Part shown: piece by piece, positions 10,946 to 23,379 of the stretch
Numbering within the stretch: position 1 is the first letter of the stretch
Layout: every line of letters begins with the position of its first letter
Assembly (NCBI RefSeq): GCF_030247185.1
Contig: NC_080571.1
Span: 64,022,172-64,086,171, forward strand
DNA length: 64,000 nt
Source of the DNA: Malaya genurostris
Taxonomy: Eukaryota > Arthropoda > Insecta > Diptera > Culicidae
Direction of reading: 5' to 3'
The notes under the pieces: model-generated
The model's input: only the letters and a program-made list of their open reading frames with translations
Database searches by the model: none
Told to the model about the DNA's origin: nothing
Translations under genes and position numbers: made by a program

Positions 10946-11778
10946 GGGGAAGATGGGGTGAAACGAACCCCCGAGCCATAATGCATCTTTTGCTTTTTTC
11001 AAAAGTTACCATTTTTTTCACTGAAATTCTAATAATTTTTTTTAACAATTATGTCTCTATTATGAGTAATTTTTGACGTTCGTTCCATAGTAATTTTCTA
11101 GGGTGAGGAAGACGATTTTAATTATGTAACCAGTGAAATTCTTTGCCAATCACTCGGGTTTCTAAAAATAGTTCTAATACGGACGATGTACATATTTGCA
11201 ATTTTATAGAAAAATCGTTAAATTTATCGTCTCATATTTTTGGGGGCAAAACGAAAAAATTGTGTGAGGCAAAATGCCCAAGAATTCGCTTATAAAAATT
11301 ATTTATAAGTTATCAATTTAATGAATAATATTGAACAATCTTCCACCTGGCAAATATTTCGTCAACGAGAAGTCTAAAGCTTTCTTTAAATAAGAAGAAG
11401 AAGCTTTATGAAGGTGCATATTGCCCCGTGGTTGTCATGAGCCTTAATCCGATGTTTTGATGGATTTTAACCCGTTGTTTAAGATCATCCTGCCTCTATG
11501 CTCAGATAATCGTCACCTAGCATAATTTAGAATGTACATTTTTCATGTTTTCCACGATCGGGCGTCATGCCCCGCATATATTTCAATAGAAAATTTTTAA
11601 GGGTTTTGGAAAATAAGATATTTCATTTATTTTTCAATGCATTCAGCGAGTATTTGTACGTAATTTTGAGAAATAATTATTACGGAAGATAGTCATGCAT
11701 GAAACTCTTCCGTGTTATTCTCTATAGTTAAGATAAAGAAACATTTCCTTAGGGGGTGCGTTTTACCCCATCTACCCC
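10946..11778. mobile_element. TIR element, GGGG-WAGATGGGGT ends
   Basis: Begins GGGGAAGATGGGGTGAAACG and ends with the inverse of GGGGTAGATGGGGTAAAACG. TA lies immediately outside each end (10944-10945 and 11779-11780), so a TA-target element of 833 bp. No open frame; MITE-like. Confidence 0.82.
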
Positions 11779-11780
11779 TA

Positions 11781-12699
11781 ATTGATGTGGCGTAGCCACA
11801 TGACCGAAACCGCGCAGGTGACTCCAGCTGAGTAGGCCGCCGACCCGCCGCACAGTGGTCTAAAACTGGAAGAAGACGGTCAAAAGTCTGTACTGACTTT
11901 CGTTGATTTTAAAGAGTTAACGTGTCTTTGAAAGAAGTTTTACAATATTATATAACGCTACTTTTGAAAGTGGCACCTAAATTTTTGTTAAGGAGGGTAG
12001 TAATAATTTCGAATAAAAATAATTTTTTTTCGCAAAACATTTTTTTTCTATCTTGTTTTGAGGAAAAAAACATTTGAAAAAATTTTTTGCTGAAGATATA
12101 AATAATGCAAAAAAAAAGTTGCGAGATATATTCGCTTTATTTTGAAAACAGTTTTTTTGGATTTATCTACGTAAAATCTACCTCTATTACTTAAGTATCA
12201 ACTGCAAAGCTTTAGATAGCATTTAAATGAGTAATTTTTCCCAATACTTTTCACAACCTAAACAATCAATTAGGTAATCAATGTTACTTAATAATTCATT
12301 ATAATGTCACTTAGTCGCATTGCATTCGATCAATCAGTATCAGTCACGCTATCGTTCGAGTTTTGTGTGTCGCTAATTTATTGTTCTCTTGTAAGTTCTA
12401 GCACATCAATTGCTTCCAGTGACAATTCCTTTCCAGCTTAAGCTTAATATAGTGTATAGCAAGAGATAATAATGTATATAGATTTTTACAATACATGCTA
12501 TGCATGTATGCCAATATGTGAAAGATATTTCTATCCGATTTCCGAGGAGGAGTGAAACCAGTCTGGACGCGCGTAAACACGCATGAACAAGTTCATTCTT
12601 GCACGCGCAACTTAAGCAAATTGTTGCGATTTTTATGTTGTTTACTTTTTGACAATTAACAATATTAGAAAAAATCTAAGTGGAACTCAATGCTATTTT
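11781..12699. other. AT-rich sequence with a possible TIR start
   Basis: Contains a small hairpin, ATGTGGC-GTA-GCCACAT, at about 11785-11801. GCACAGTGG at about 11851 resembles the end of the element at 53146, but no partner end was found. No gene. Confidence 0.4.
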
Positions 12700-12965
12700 T
12701 AGGGCACGTTCAGGAGTGTTCCAGTTATAGATGCATAATTTATAACAGTTTTAAAATTGTAATCTGGAAATTATAACAAAAAAAAACTGTCAGCCCCAAC
12801 AGCGTTTCAGTCGTGATTCAAAAATACAAAAAATGAAACGAAAGCGTATACCAGTTTTAAATGTGACAGTAGAACTGTTCGAAAAAATAAAACTAAAACA
12901 CCTTGATGGAGATTCGTTTGTTTCAGTTTCAGTTCTATTACAGATCTCCTGAATTTTCTCTTAGG
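12700..12965 (-). mobile_element. Deleted copy of the 8198-9022 element
   Basis: Inverted match to both ends of that element with the central 550 bp missing. CAGGAGTGTTC sits at the left edge and the TTTCAGTTTCAGTTCTAT stretch at the right. Confidence 0.65.
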
Positions 12966-13333
12966 CCTTTTCTAAGTTAGTTTTAATTAATGAGAATCCG
13001 AAAAATTATGAAAAGTTCAACACATGTTTAAAAAACGGAAAAATGCTTTCTAAACAAAATATGATAAAGTATTGTGAAATAACAAACCTTTACGAAGAGA
13101 TTCCATGTTTAAACGTGTAAATAATTTAGTTATTGCGAAGCAACACGATTTCTAAGACGAGATATTTATCGTGCGACGCTCACTTCAAAAGTGAGTTACA
13201 GAAATAGCAGACGCGTGACGCCCTCCGTTTCTTAACCATTCATGGTTTCAACCTGGCTATAGTAAAAATGGGTCGCACGAATAGTAATCAAGATATTTTA
13301 ATTGGAAAACAAATTGGATTAGGAATATATTTT

Positions 13334-13464
<131 letters not shown>

Positions 13465-13884
13465 CTCGAAAAAAATTATATATATAACTCGAAAAAAATT
13501 ATGATTAGAAAACTAGTTGCCATAATTCAATAACTAAAACTAATTTTGAAAAGGCACAAAAAAAAGTTCCAACGAGTTTCACTTTAATTTTTTTCTATAG
13601 TATGGGGCATATCTTTTCCTATAAATTTTGTAAAAATCAGCTGCATAAAGTTGCATATTTCGCTTCGGTGTAAGGTTTTATCATAGGTAAAAAAAGGAAA
13701 AATGTTGTATAACTTTGCCAGGAAAGAACAAACCTATGCACTATCTTCAACAAAAATCTGGGAATTTTTATTCTCTGCAATTATTCCAAACAAATTATGC
13801 ATAACAAAATAACTCGAAACGGGTTATGAATAAAAAACTGATTATAAGAGGGTTGCCATAAAAACGCTTGTTTTTACCGCTCTA

Positions 13885-14220
13885 ATGTATATAAGAGTGC
13901 CAATCTTTTGGGATCAACTCTAATTCCGTAAAACACTATTGTTCAAAAGTTTAAGCACCTCGAAAAAAGTCCTCATGCAAAATTTGAGCTGAATCGGACA
14001 TGGGTAAGGGATGCTGCCCAGCGGTTAAAGTTTGAAAATTTTCGATCTTTAAAAAGTACCATAGGGGGGAGTACACTAAGGTTTTTATTATGCGGTACGT
14101 AAACTCGCATAAAAAAGACTTCAGTGTACATGAAATTTCCGAAATAGAAATTTTTTTTGATGCCAGAAATCTTAAAATTTCATGAACGTCGAGATTTAGT
14201 GTTATTTAAAAATAAACCGA
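13885..14220 (-). repeat. Inverted copy of the outer flank of copy A
   Basis: Matches 3640-3850 in reverse (the CCCATGTCCGATTC-type segment) and, at 14140-14205, the AACGTCGAGATTTAGTGT arm of copy A, without the inner histone-bearing part. Confidence 0.6.
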
Positions 14221-15542
14221 TTTTCACAAACTGAAATACAAATAAAAGGACTAACAGTCCCATAGTCTGCTATTGAATTTCATATGGATCCAACTTCCGG
14301 TTCCGGAGTTACATGGTAATATGTGGAAATTAGAAAAAAATGTGCGCTCAATTTTCTCTGGAACAGCTAAACCGATTTTCACAAACTAAGATTCAAATGA
14401 AAGGTCTTATAGTTTCCTTAAAATTTTATCCAGATCCGACTTCCGGTTCCGGAACTAAATTGTGCTAAGTGGAAAATTACCAATTTCATGAGTATTTTTT
14501 TTGCGAACGATAATCAAAACCAGGTACAAATCCCATAAAATTGTTCAATAAATTGTTCTGGTTTGCAGAACTTCTTAGTTTGTGGGCATAAAAACGTAAT
14601 TCGGCACTACTGTCCCCCTTTTTACTGTTCCGGAAGCACCGAAAGTGGTGACGAAAAACTCCAAAAATAGAGTTCACATCGATTTCTCAGCGATACTTGA
14701 AGTGATTTTCACAATTCTCGATTTGAATTGAAGCTCATGATGTCTTTGAAACTACTATGAAATTTCATCAAGATCCGACTTCCGGTTCCGCAGTTACATG
14801 GCCATGAGTGTCAGTTTTCAAACCGCCATATAGAAAGACAATATGTACAACACCGAAAGAAGAAGAAAACACAAAACGAACGATGCGCGCTTTGTTCTAT
14901 TTCGTACCCGCTATGAAGAAATCGAAACAGCTACAAATGTCTGCTACTAGTGTGTGATATTGCTAAAAGATGGTGCTGCGGTTAATAAAAATTTTAGTTA
15001 TTTTATGATAAGAGCGAGCGGAAGACTCGACTTACATACGCAAAAGTAACAAGAACGCAGGTTCGCTTCATTTGTTAGATTTCGTTTAATTCGTTCAATC
15101 GAAATAGATCATGAGATAGTAAGCCCAGTTTTAACTAGGTTTAAAACTGTTCAAATTTATAGGTCATATTTGTTGCTGGAAAACGAACCAACTTCGGCTA
15201 TTCCGGTCATCTGTATCCGGTTTTGGACGAATAGGAAATAGTGATCAGGATCTCACTCACTGTTCTTCAAAATGGTCAAATCGATGTTTACAAACTTATA
15301 GGGTCAAACGAAAAGTCTTACAGTTTCATACAGAAATCCTAAATTTGTTGTGGATACTACTTCCGGTTCCGGAACTACAGGGTAAACTTGATTTTTAGAT
15401 TTTGTTAGATTAATTCCGAAGAAACTTTCCTATTTCTATTCAATGAACAGTTGTTTTGCGAATTCCACAGCAATATTTATGATGTTATAAGTAATACGAG
15501 AAAGGCATCATTACACCACTAGGTGGATTGAAACAGGTTTAA
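14221..15542 (+). repeat. Dispersed modules ending CACTAGGTGGATT
   Basis: Several degenerate units, each with an AACCGATTTTCACAAACT stretch, a GATCCGACTTCCGGTTCCGG core and a GGTAA tail, then the terminal motif GGCATCATTACACCACTAGG at about 15505. Same family as 27236-27782, 43611-44722 and 59918-60663. Non-coding. Confidence 0.75.
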
Positions 15543-16089
15543 CCATAAGTCTTGAGTCAAATTGGTTTCATTATTTGTGCAAAATAACAGGGTTGCTACA
15601 CTACAGACAAGTGCAAAGTCTCATCCAAATTGGTGTACTTAAAATCAGAAGACTTGTTATCCATTTCAAGTTTTGCTGTTTTCATTGCTTGAACCGATTT
15701 GGCAAGTTTAATTAATATGCTAGTTTCAACACATTTGCTGATTTTACAACTTTAGCTCTTCTCTATTATTTCCACATTGGAAATATACAATCTAACTCCA
15801 GTTGTTGAATCGAGACATTTTATGAAGCTAGATTTTTGACACAATATCTAACTAAGATGGCAAACAAATGGTGATTGGTTTTTTCAGCATTTCTTTGCAC
15901 CAATCGACATGAGTCTTTTTTTGAACGATTATCATATTATGTGGGATCCAACTAGGATTTACATACCCATTAGACGAAAACTTCGCATCATCCTTCGAGA
16001 ATGTTTAAATGGTTCTAAAAAGAATCGATTTCGAGAATGTATCTGATGTTCACAACTGTTGAGTACTTCTTGTCATCATTTAGTCATCG
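15543..16089. other. No gene recognised
   Basis: AT-rich spacer, no credible frame. Confidence 0.5.
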
Positions 16090-16770
16090 AAACTGAATTC
16101 AAGAACTAGATTCGAAATAAGGAACAGGCTCAGAATTCAGTAGCAAAATTAGGGGTCGGAATCCAAAGAACGAGTACAGTTCATGAATTTAGTTCGCGAA
16201 TTGTGAAACTGAACTCATTTGTAGAATCATTCAGAAGTTCTAGAACTGAGCTCTGAACATGAATTCCGAACCTGAATAATGAAATCTAGTTTCAGAATTC
16301 AAGTTCCGAATTTAGTTCCAGCATGCAGGTTCTGAATTCTGAAAATAAATTTAGGAATCAAATTTTGAAACTCAAGAAGTAAATTTTGGTTCTCATGTCA
16401 GTTACAAAATTCAGGTTCGGAGTTTAGATCAAACATTTAGTTCCAGAGTCCAGATCCAAAACATAAACCTTAATTTTGTTCCATAATTCCGAAGTTGAAA
16501 TCCTGAATAAAAATTTTGGGATTCAAATTCCGAACATAAATTAAGAAAATAAATTCAGTTCTCAAATCTAGTCGAGAAATCAGTTTCAGAATCCGGAATA
16601 ATAATTCAGTCATGGTTTTAATTTTTGAAGCAGTAATCTGGATCTAAACTCTGAAACGGAATACTGAAACAAATTTCCAAACCTGAGATTCTGCTTTTAG
16701 TTCCGGATTTCAGTTTTAAGATTTTGTTCCAGAATCTAGTCCAAAATTCTGTTCCCGTGTCTAGATTAGG
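16090..16770. repeat. Cryptic simple-sequence domain (AATTCAGTTC-like)
   Basis: About 680 bp built almost wholly from scrambled variants of GAATTCAGTTCC, TTCAGAATTC and TTTAGTTCCAGA. It has no fixed period, so it is a decayed satellite or slippage-grown tract. A short similar stretch occurs at 62030-62170. Confidence 0.7.
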
Positions 16771-17150
16771 AAATGTTAGGAAGTCATTGTCCGCTCAACG
16801 ACGGAGAAGAAAACTGCCCTTGCGTTATTCAACAATGGCTATTTTACTAAAATTGTAACTAGAGCCTTAAGTTTTACCATTTCTTCCAATTTTGAAAAGG
16901 CGACCCATAAGTAAGTCGTATTCATATCAAAATTATGCAGAAAAGAAAAATTGTAAGTAACAAGCCAATCTTGAAACTCAATAGCGTGCAACGGCTTGAT
17001 TTATCCGATTAAAAAATAATTCCTTACGATTGACTCATTACGGGAAGTGATAACATCACAATAAAACACATTCGAATAACTTAATCTCAAATCACTGCCG
17101 ACAAGGCTTTCCTAGTACTATTACTGTTAGGGAAATCCAACCAGAAGAGT
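16771..17150. other. No gene recognised
   Basis: Transition from the simple-sequence domain to a unique island; nothing assigned. Confidence 0.5.
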
Positions 17151-18000
17151 CAATGTAATTGCGTGCTAGCCTGAACGGAAGAGGGACGGAAGGATACCTT
17201 TTCTGCATACCCAACCTTCTGCAGTGCGAAATGTGCTTTCATTGGCGTAAATATATTCATGCACGAGTCCGGTTTTCATTGCATCCATGGTACCGAACCG
17301 TTCACAATTAGCAATATCGGTGGCGCCATAAGCCACAGTAGGTGGTACCCAAGACACACCTTCGCCCCAAGTTAGTCCTGGTACCGGAGGTCAACCGCCG
17401 AGCAAGCATACGTCACTTTAGGTCACGCTTCTCACTTAGTTTTGCACCATGTGTGTGTGTATGTGTGTGGAGACTAACCGCTGCATATGGCATTTGGGAA
17501 AAATTGTTTCTACACTGAATAAAAAACGTCCTTCATTCATTGAGCACGACTTATCGAAATTAGAAAGGTTATTTAATTAAATAAGAAATATCGAATAAAT
17601 GAACGAATATACTAACGACGAAAATGATCGATATTCAATCCGTTTTAGCTTACAGTGTCAGAACCAGGAACACGGTTCCTGCGTGTCAAATGAAAACGAT
17701 TGATCCGCGAAACTTGCACCGGTCACTCATCAAGATCCAAGTAGCAAATAATAAATTGTCTTTCATGCACTCGCTCGTTTTCCGGATGGAAACGGCAATC
17801 ATGCGACAAGAGTAATGCTACCCGGGCAAGTCTTGGCAGACGGTGCCGTCTTGTTTCACACTTCGCGGGGCTGAAACGGTTGAAATATCGATTCCAGACA
17901 TGGAATGGAAACTCATTTTCGCGGAGATTTATCGCCGCTTACCGTTTGGCTGGTGTATTTTTTATTAATGCTTTTATGAGCCTCTGTGTGCTAGCCAAAT
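17151..18000. other. Unique island, GC-richer
   Basis: Non-repetitive, includes a short TG run at about 17450-17470. Frames of 63 codons (17166-17357 minus, 17624-17815 plus) show no domain. Candidate conserved non-coding DNA. Confidence 0.4.
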
Positions 18001-18994
18001 TAGAATAGAAATGTGTTACGAATTCATTAGAAATTGTATATGTAACCTGACATCGCTCATATTTGTGACATTGTAATGAACGTTATAATTTCTACTGCTA
18101 TTATTATTGTTATAAGTTCTTGTATTGTTATACTTATTATACTGATGCTAAAATTATCTTAATCAATTCTAACGAAACAATTTTTGTTATGTCTAAGAAA
18201 GTTAAAGGCATTCTGAGGAACTTGTAGTCAGTTTCACTAGCAAGAAAGAGGGATTTTCTGAAGTAGAACTAAAAATATCCGTAATTACTTTGCGTTACGG
18301 GAATTCATATCCGGTAGGCTACCACTAGGAGCAAATTTAGCAGCTGAAAGTTTTATATGGAAGATCTATAATAGAACTGATACTGCGTTTTAGAGCGACT
18401 TTGTATTCTAAACGAAATGTTCCGAATGTAGCGGTTTAAATTATGAAAATCATATTAGTTAGAAACTCACCCACCCAGTGGCGCTAGTGGGGTCACAATT
18501 TTGCCAGAGAAAATTGATTCTCTTATATCTTTGCAATTTGATGAGATCGAACGTTCGTGTTTTCGGAAACAATGTTTCGGAGCTCAAAGCAGATCAAATA
18601 GTGTGAACAGTAGTTAAAATTTCTTTCATTGGTAACCATATAACGCACCATACAGGGTTGGAAATTACTGCATGATTTCTTCGAGAGGGTATTTTCGGTT
18701 TTTTATAATCATTAAATGAATGAGTTTTTATTATATCTACAAGGTGGTCTTCCGTAATTAAAATCAGAATTGTTTACGAGAGTGTTGCTATCAATCAGTT
18801 TTTCGATGAGTTAATGAAGGATAGACAAATTGAAAAGAATTTTACTAGAAGGGGCAAGTAAGCTACTGGAGTATTATAATTACTATCGACATCTGTAAAC
18901 AGAGAAAATTTTTGGAGTGAAGCTCGTCCTATTGAAATTTTGACTATTTACTTAGTTAGAAATAATGTTAAGTTCATAAACGGTGACATGTATT
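18001..18994. other. AT-rich spacer
   Basis: No gene. 18325-18385 resembles the left end of the 8198-9022 element (GCAGCTG and TATAATAGAACTGA-like text). Confidence 0.45.
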
Positions 18995-19313
18995 GCTTTT
19001 TTGTCGTGAATACGACTTACTTTACTATAAGGGCGCCTTCTCAAAATTAGCCATATAGAAGAATGGGCAGAACTTAATCGTGAATATCTCTACTTGTATT
19101 AATGGCAGCAACATAATTCTTTCACTATTTCAAAAAAATATGATCAGGAATTTAGGATAATATTTTGAACAGTGTGAGATAACCACAAACAACACAAAAA
19201 TTAAGTTTTCTGAAAATTTTTACACAACGCGGAAAACTCTTTACTATTGCTTGGGTTTTTCGCGCAAGGACGACGATTTTGAGGTAGTCAGGCACATACT
19301 TTCAACTGAACGT

Positions 19314-19320
19314 TATAAAA
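19314..19320 (+). promoter_or_regulatory. TATA element of copy C
   Basis: TATAAAA about 90 bp before the first H3-like residues. No CCAAT seen in this copy. Confidence 0.4.
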
Positions 19321-19379
19321 GGGGAACCGTGGTCGAAAATCGATCATTTCTTCTTGTGCGTTAGATTAAAGCAGACGTC

Positions 19380-19745
19380 GGGGTGAGAAGACGCATTCAA
19401 ACAGCGGCATCGAAGAGCGCACCTTCTGCGTTGTTAAAAACCTCAAACGCTCAGGTCGTAGTTCTCATTTGCCTTCCGGTCGTCAAGGCGAGAAGACGCA
19501 TTAAACCAGTTTCGCATCATTTGGCACTGCCAGCGGATGTGTCGGTTTGTACGCAAAGCTAGTTTCAATTCAAGCAAGAACGATTGCATCAGCTGCTGGT
19601 GGTTTGCATTGGAGAGAAAGAAACCAAGAAACGAAAAGTGGACAATATTATATAAAATCAGCCGTTCTAATGGCTCTAAATGTTATCTAAAGAACTATTA
19701 AGATTAATTCTATGCAAATCGAAGGTAGAAATCATCAGTTTGGTG
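19380..19745 (+). pseudogene. Histone H3-like relic in copy C
   Basis: Four short matches occur in H3 order on the plus strand, in shifting frames. TAASKSAPSALLK (about 19402-19440) corresponds to the KAARKSAP region. REKE/RER-NQETK (about 19612) corresponds to REIAQDFK. SAVLMAL (19658-19678) corresponds to SAVMAL. LCKSKVEIISLVKIQN (about 19711-19758) corresponds to LCAIHAKRVTIMPKDIQ. Spacings are near those of H3 except for a roughly 70 bp gain after the first match, where a GAGAAGACGCATT segment is duplicated. Multiple stops and frame changes make it inert. Each match alone is weak; the order and the agreement with copies A and B carry the claim. Confidence 0.5.
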
Positions 19746-19774
19746 AAAATCCAAAATAATTTGACTTGCTTCGT

Positions 19775-19790
19775 GCACTTTTCGCTGTGC
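19775..19790 (+). other. Degenerate histone-type 3' hairpin
   Basis: GCACTTTTCGCTGTGC just downstream of the H3-like relic resembles AGCACTTTTCAGTGCT in copy B. The stem is shortened to four pairs. Confidence 0.35.
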
Positions 19791-20137
19791 GAAAATCGTT
19801 CTAGAAAAATGATCCGAAATGTTGTGCTAAATATCGTAGAGAATTCCACAATTTGGTCCTTCTAAAAGGCAGAAAAGATTCCTGTACTGCACCTTGATAA
19901 TTTCTTTCAATGGAATATGCAAATCCGAAATTAGATAATCGACGTCAAAAATCGTTGAAAATTTTAGTAGTGAAAAGGGGGAAAGTTTCACAATTCACAC
20001 AATCGATCAACTATTAATTCGAATTCGAAAGTATAACGAAATCGTGTCCGTTTTATTCGTATTCACGACATCCAGTTATGTCTGACATTACACACCTGTA
20101 CATTTTCAACTGAATTTAAATTTTTATTTTTTATTGA

Positions 20138-20178
20138 ACGAATTACGGTAGCTATAACGAATTACGGTAGCTATAACT
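20138..20178 (+). repeat. 20 bp tandem duplication
   Basis: ACGAATTACGGTAGCTATA occurs twice in a row just before the LINE. Confidence 0.9.
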
Positions 20179-20269
20179 GATTATGATAGTCGGTGTTGAA
20201 CAGTCGTTCGCACCGCACGTGTATAACTCTTGGCTCCTGGAAATTTTTTCTGGCTACCTAGAGTTTCAT

Positions 20270-20520
20270 TGATTCAAGGTTTCAGTCTTTTTCAAGGCTA
20301 CCTGAAACACTAACAGTCTTTTTAAAGACTAACAATTAGTCAGCCTTTCTCAAGGCTATACAACGAGTGTTATTCTAATGAAATCAGTATTTTTCAGGAA
20401 TTAATCAGACTTTTTAAGGCTAGCTATTCAAAGAACTATTCTTCGAACTAATCAATTTTTATTAGGACTACCACAAAATCAGTCTTTATCAAGACTTTTC
20501 CAAACTAGGAGTCTAATCGA
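20270..20520 (+). repeat. LINE 5' UTR with CAGTCTTTTTCAAGGCTA repeats
   Basis: At least six degenerate copies of an about 18 bp motif (CAGTCTTTTTCAAGGCTA and variants with AAGACT). They may act in internal transcription of the element; that role is inference. Confidence 0.75.
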
Positions 20521-20570
20521 AGACTAATTTAGCCTAGTTAATTTAATTTCAAATTTCACTCATTTCAAAA

Positions 20571-21519
20571 ATGAATGCGTCCAACCGAAAAGGCAACAAG
20601 CCTAAGGCTAAAAATAACTCAATACGGAATAAATCACAATCCGTTATTCAACATTTTTCTAATAACATTCACGATCTTATAGAATCTGAATGTAAAAATA
20701 AAAGACAACGGACGGATTTCCCTTCCGTTGATTATATGCCGTCTAACAATATTGTAGCGACATAGAAGAAAATCCTTCGAAAATTCCCAAAATAGACGCT
20801 TATCGTTCTGGGAAGAAACAACAATCTATGCCACCAGTGACGGTGATGATTTCCGACTTCAAAGCATTCCGGATTCAGGTTTTTACTTTTCTCCCGGAAG
20901 TAAAAGTCTCATATCAAATCGGACAAAGAGGAGAATGTCGAGTCTTGGTTGATGGATTGGAAGATTACGAACGTCTTATTAGATATTTGTCCGAGAAACT
21001 TCATAAATTTTATTCATATGATATAAAATCAGACAGACCCTTCAACGCTGTCTTGAAAGGCTTATCAAATGATCAAAGTATTGATGAAATTAAAAATGAA
21101 CTAAAAGAATTGCTTGGTTTTGCCCCTTCCCAAGTAATACTTATGAAAAAAGAGCGAATGGTACTTCTAAACCACGCTCTGGAATTTCCCATGAACTTCA
21201 CCTAATACACTTCAGTCGAAGTGATGTAAACAATTTGAAAACTTTAGAAAAAGTACGTTTCATTTGCCACATTAAAATTCATTGGGAACATTATAAACGG
21301 CATAATCGTATTGCAAACTTAACCCAATGTCGTCGTTGCCAAGGCTTCGGCCATGGAACCAAAAATTGTCATATGGATATACGGTGTTTGAATTGTGATA
21401 AATCGCATTCGAAAGACGTTTGTTCAATGAATAGAACCACTGATAAAATTTCATGTTCAAATTGCGATGGAAATCATAAATCCAATTATTTAAAATTTCC
21501 TGTCAGGGAAAAAAATTAA
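20571..21519 (+). pseudogene. LINE ORF1, gag-like nucleic-acid-binding protein
   Basis: Begins at ATG 20571 in a basic, Asn/Lys-rich segment. A TAG at 20763 closes that frame. The protein continues in another frame at 20828-21205 with the gag core (a DLEDY-like LVDGLEDYERLIRYL segment and FNAVLKGL), then in the third frame at 21235-21519 with cysteine knuckles: CRRCQGFGHGTKNC, CLNCDKSHSKDVC and CSNCDGNH, the CX2CX4HX4C array that binds RNA. Two frameshifts and one nonsense codon break it. The start is supported by its position after the repeat-rich leader. Confidence 0.8.
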
Positions 21520-22079
21520 ACGCTCGTTCGCTTAGACAACAAGTCAAATCAACGACCTTAGATTTACAGAACATACCTGAAAATCGAAAAAAAAACCGTA
21601 ACAAATGCCACGCTAATTCTTCTAAGGCACTTATTTCTTCGCATTTAAAACAAAAAACAGATACGCCTTCCAATTCGTCTTCTAACGAAAACAATTTATT
21701 GACAGTTAGATCGACCTCGTCATCATCTTCTTACTAAGTTATGCTAGTATACCAGGTAGAAATCTACCACTTAATTCTTCTAATGTAAATAATCAAAACA
21801 CAGGACCGCCTTGCAGTTCATCTTCTAACGAAAACAATTTATTAATAGGTAGATCGGCCATATCATCTTCTTCTAATGGCAGTTCTAATCTCAGTCTACC
21901 TACAAATATTCCTTCGATGCCATTCGCTTCTTTAAATGAAGTCAAATGAAGTCAAATCTACCTACAAGATCAACTTTTTCAAATGATCATCCGAATGAAT
22001 TCGACTCCATCACTTTTTGAAGCATTTCAAATCGGATGGCAATTTGCAAATAATATTATAATGAATATAAAATTTAACA
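21520..22079 (+). pseudogene. ORF1 Ser/Asn-rich tail with internal duplication
   Basis: A Ser/Asn-coding stretch in broken frames. The segment at 21675-21735 (TCTTCTAACGAAAACAATTT onward) recurs at 21818-21880, an internal direct duplication of about 140 bp spacing. Confidence 0.6.
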
Positions 22080-23330
22080 ATGATGTTAAATAATTATTTG
22101 AATATTTTAAATTGGAATGCTCGATCTTCAAAATCGAGTGAAGATGTATTTTATAATTTTCCTAAAGTTCATAAAATTCATTTTGCCATTGTGACAGAAA
22201 CTTTTCTTAAACCAAATGTCAAATTGAAAAGTAATCCACATTATGTGGTTCATCGATTTGACAGGTTTACGGGAATGGGTGGTGGAGTTGCCATTTTTGT
22301 CCAACGGCAAATTAAACATCGAATATTACCTTCTTTCAATACTAAATTTATTGAAAGCTTGGGAATCGAAGTTGAAACCATTCATGGAATTTATTTCATC
22401 GCTGGAGCATATTTGCCATTCCAATGCACCGGCGAACAATTAAATTTCTTTAAATGCGATTTGCAAAATCTCACAAGATATCGATCGAAATTTTTCTTAA
22501 TAGGGGACTTAAATGCTAAGCATGTCCAGTGAAATTGTAGGCAAAATAACAGTAATGGTAAAATACTTCATAATCAACTCTCAGCTGGTTACTTCACAGT
22601 TCTTCATCCTAGTAATCCGACTTGTTTCTCTTCCGTGAAAAACCCGTCTACAATTGATCTGGTTCTTACAGATCAAAGTCACATTTGTAGTGAACCGATT
22701 ACACATGCTGACTTTGACTCAGATCATCTTCCTGTAACATTCAGACTTTTAAACGAAGCTTTTATTAATCCAATTAGTTCTATATTCGACTATCATAGAG
22801 CTAATTGGTGGGATTACAGATCTCACATTGAAAATCATGTGGATCGTGAAATTATTTTAGAAAATTCTGCGGACATCGACACAGCAATAGATAATTTGAA
22901 TCATTACATTATCGAAGCTAGAAATCTTTCAGTTCCCAAAGCTCAAACTAAATTAAACTCTCCTATCATCGATAACAATCTTCAACTGCTCATTCGGTTG
23001 AAGAATGTTCGTCGACGACAATATCGACGTTCTCGTGATCCTGCTGTGAAAAACATAGTTAAGAATTTACAAAAAGAAATTAAACATAGATTTACTCTTT
23101 TGCGAAATGAAAATTTCGCTAAAGAAGTTGAACAAATTAAACCATATTCTAAACCCTTCTGGAAACTCTCTAAGGTTCTTAAGAAACCTCAGAAACCAAT
23201 TCCTGCTCTCAAGGAAGGAAATCAAATACTTCTTACAAATGGCGAAAAAGCTCAAAAACTTGCTCAGCAGTTTGAGAGTGTACACAATTTTAATTTGAAC
23301 GTTGTGAGTCCTATAATAAGGTCTCACTGA
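22080..23330 (+). pseudogene. LINE ORF2 part 1: AP endonuclease and linker
   Basis: Encodes an apurinic-type endonuclease that nicks target DNA. Seen in order: LNWNARS (Asn of the first motif), VTETFL (catalytic Glu), GMGGGVAIFV, FLIGDLNAKH (Asp/Asn motif), then TIDLVLTD and SDHLPVTF (the terminal Asp-His pair). All key residues are present. A TGA at 22530-22532 falls after NAKHVQ where Trp is expected; the same frame then continues from 22533 to the TGA at 23328-23330, which follows an insertion or frame change. The part after 22800 is the linker leading to the polymerase. Confidence 0.85.
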
Positions 23331-23379
23331 AATATGATCATATTTAAACTCAAGTGTTAATACAAGATGACATTACTTA

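Larger units (their letters stand above)
18995..20090 (+). mobile_element. TIR element carrying histone H3-like relic (copy C)
   Basis: Left end TGTCGTGAATACGACTTACT at about 19002. Right end CGTATTCACGACATCCAG at about 20055. Both match copies A and B. Inside are a TATA element (19314-19320), an H3-like relic and a degenerate histone-type hairpin. Confidence 0.72.

Noticed and set aside
11851..11859. GCACAGTGG as the end of another element like 53146
   Set aside because: No matching right end or flanking duplication found.
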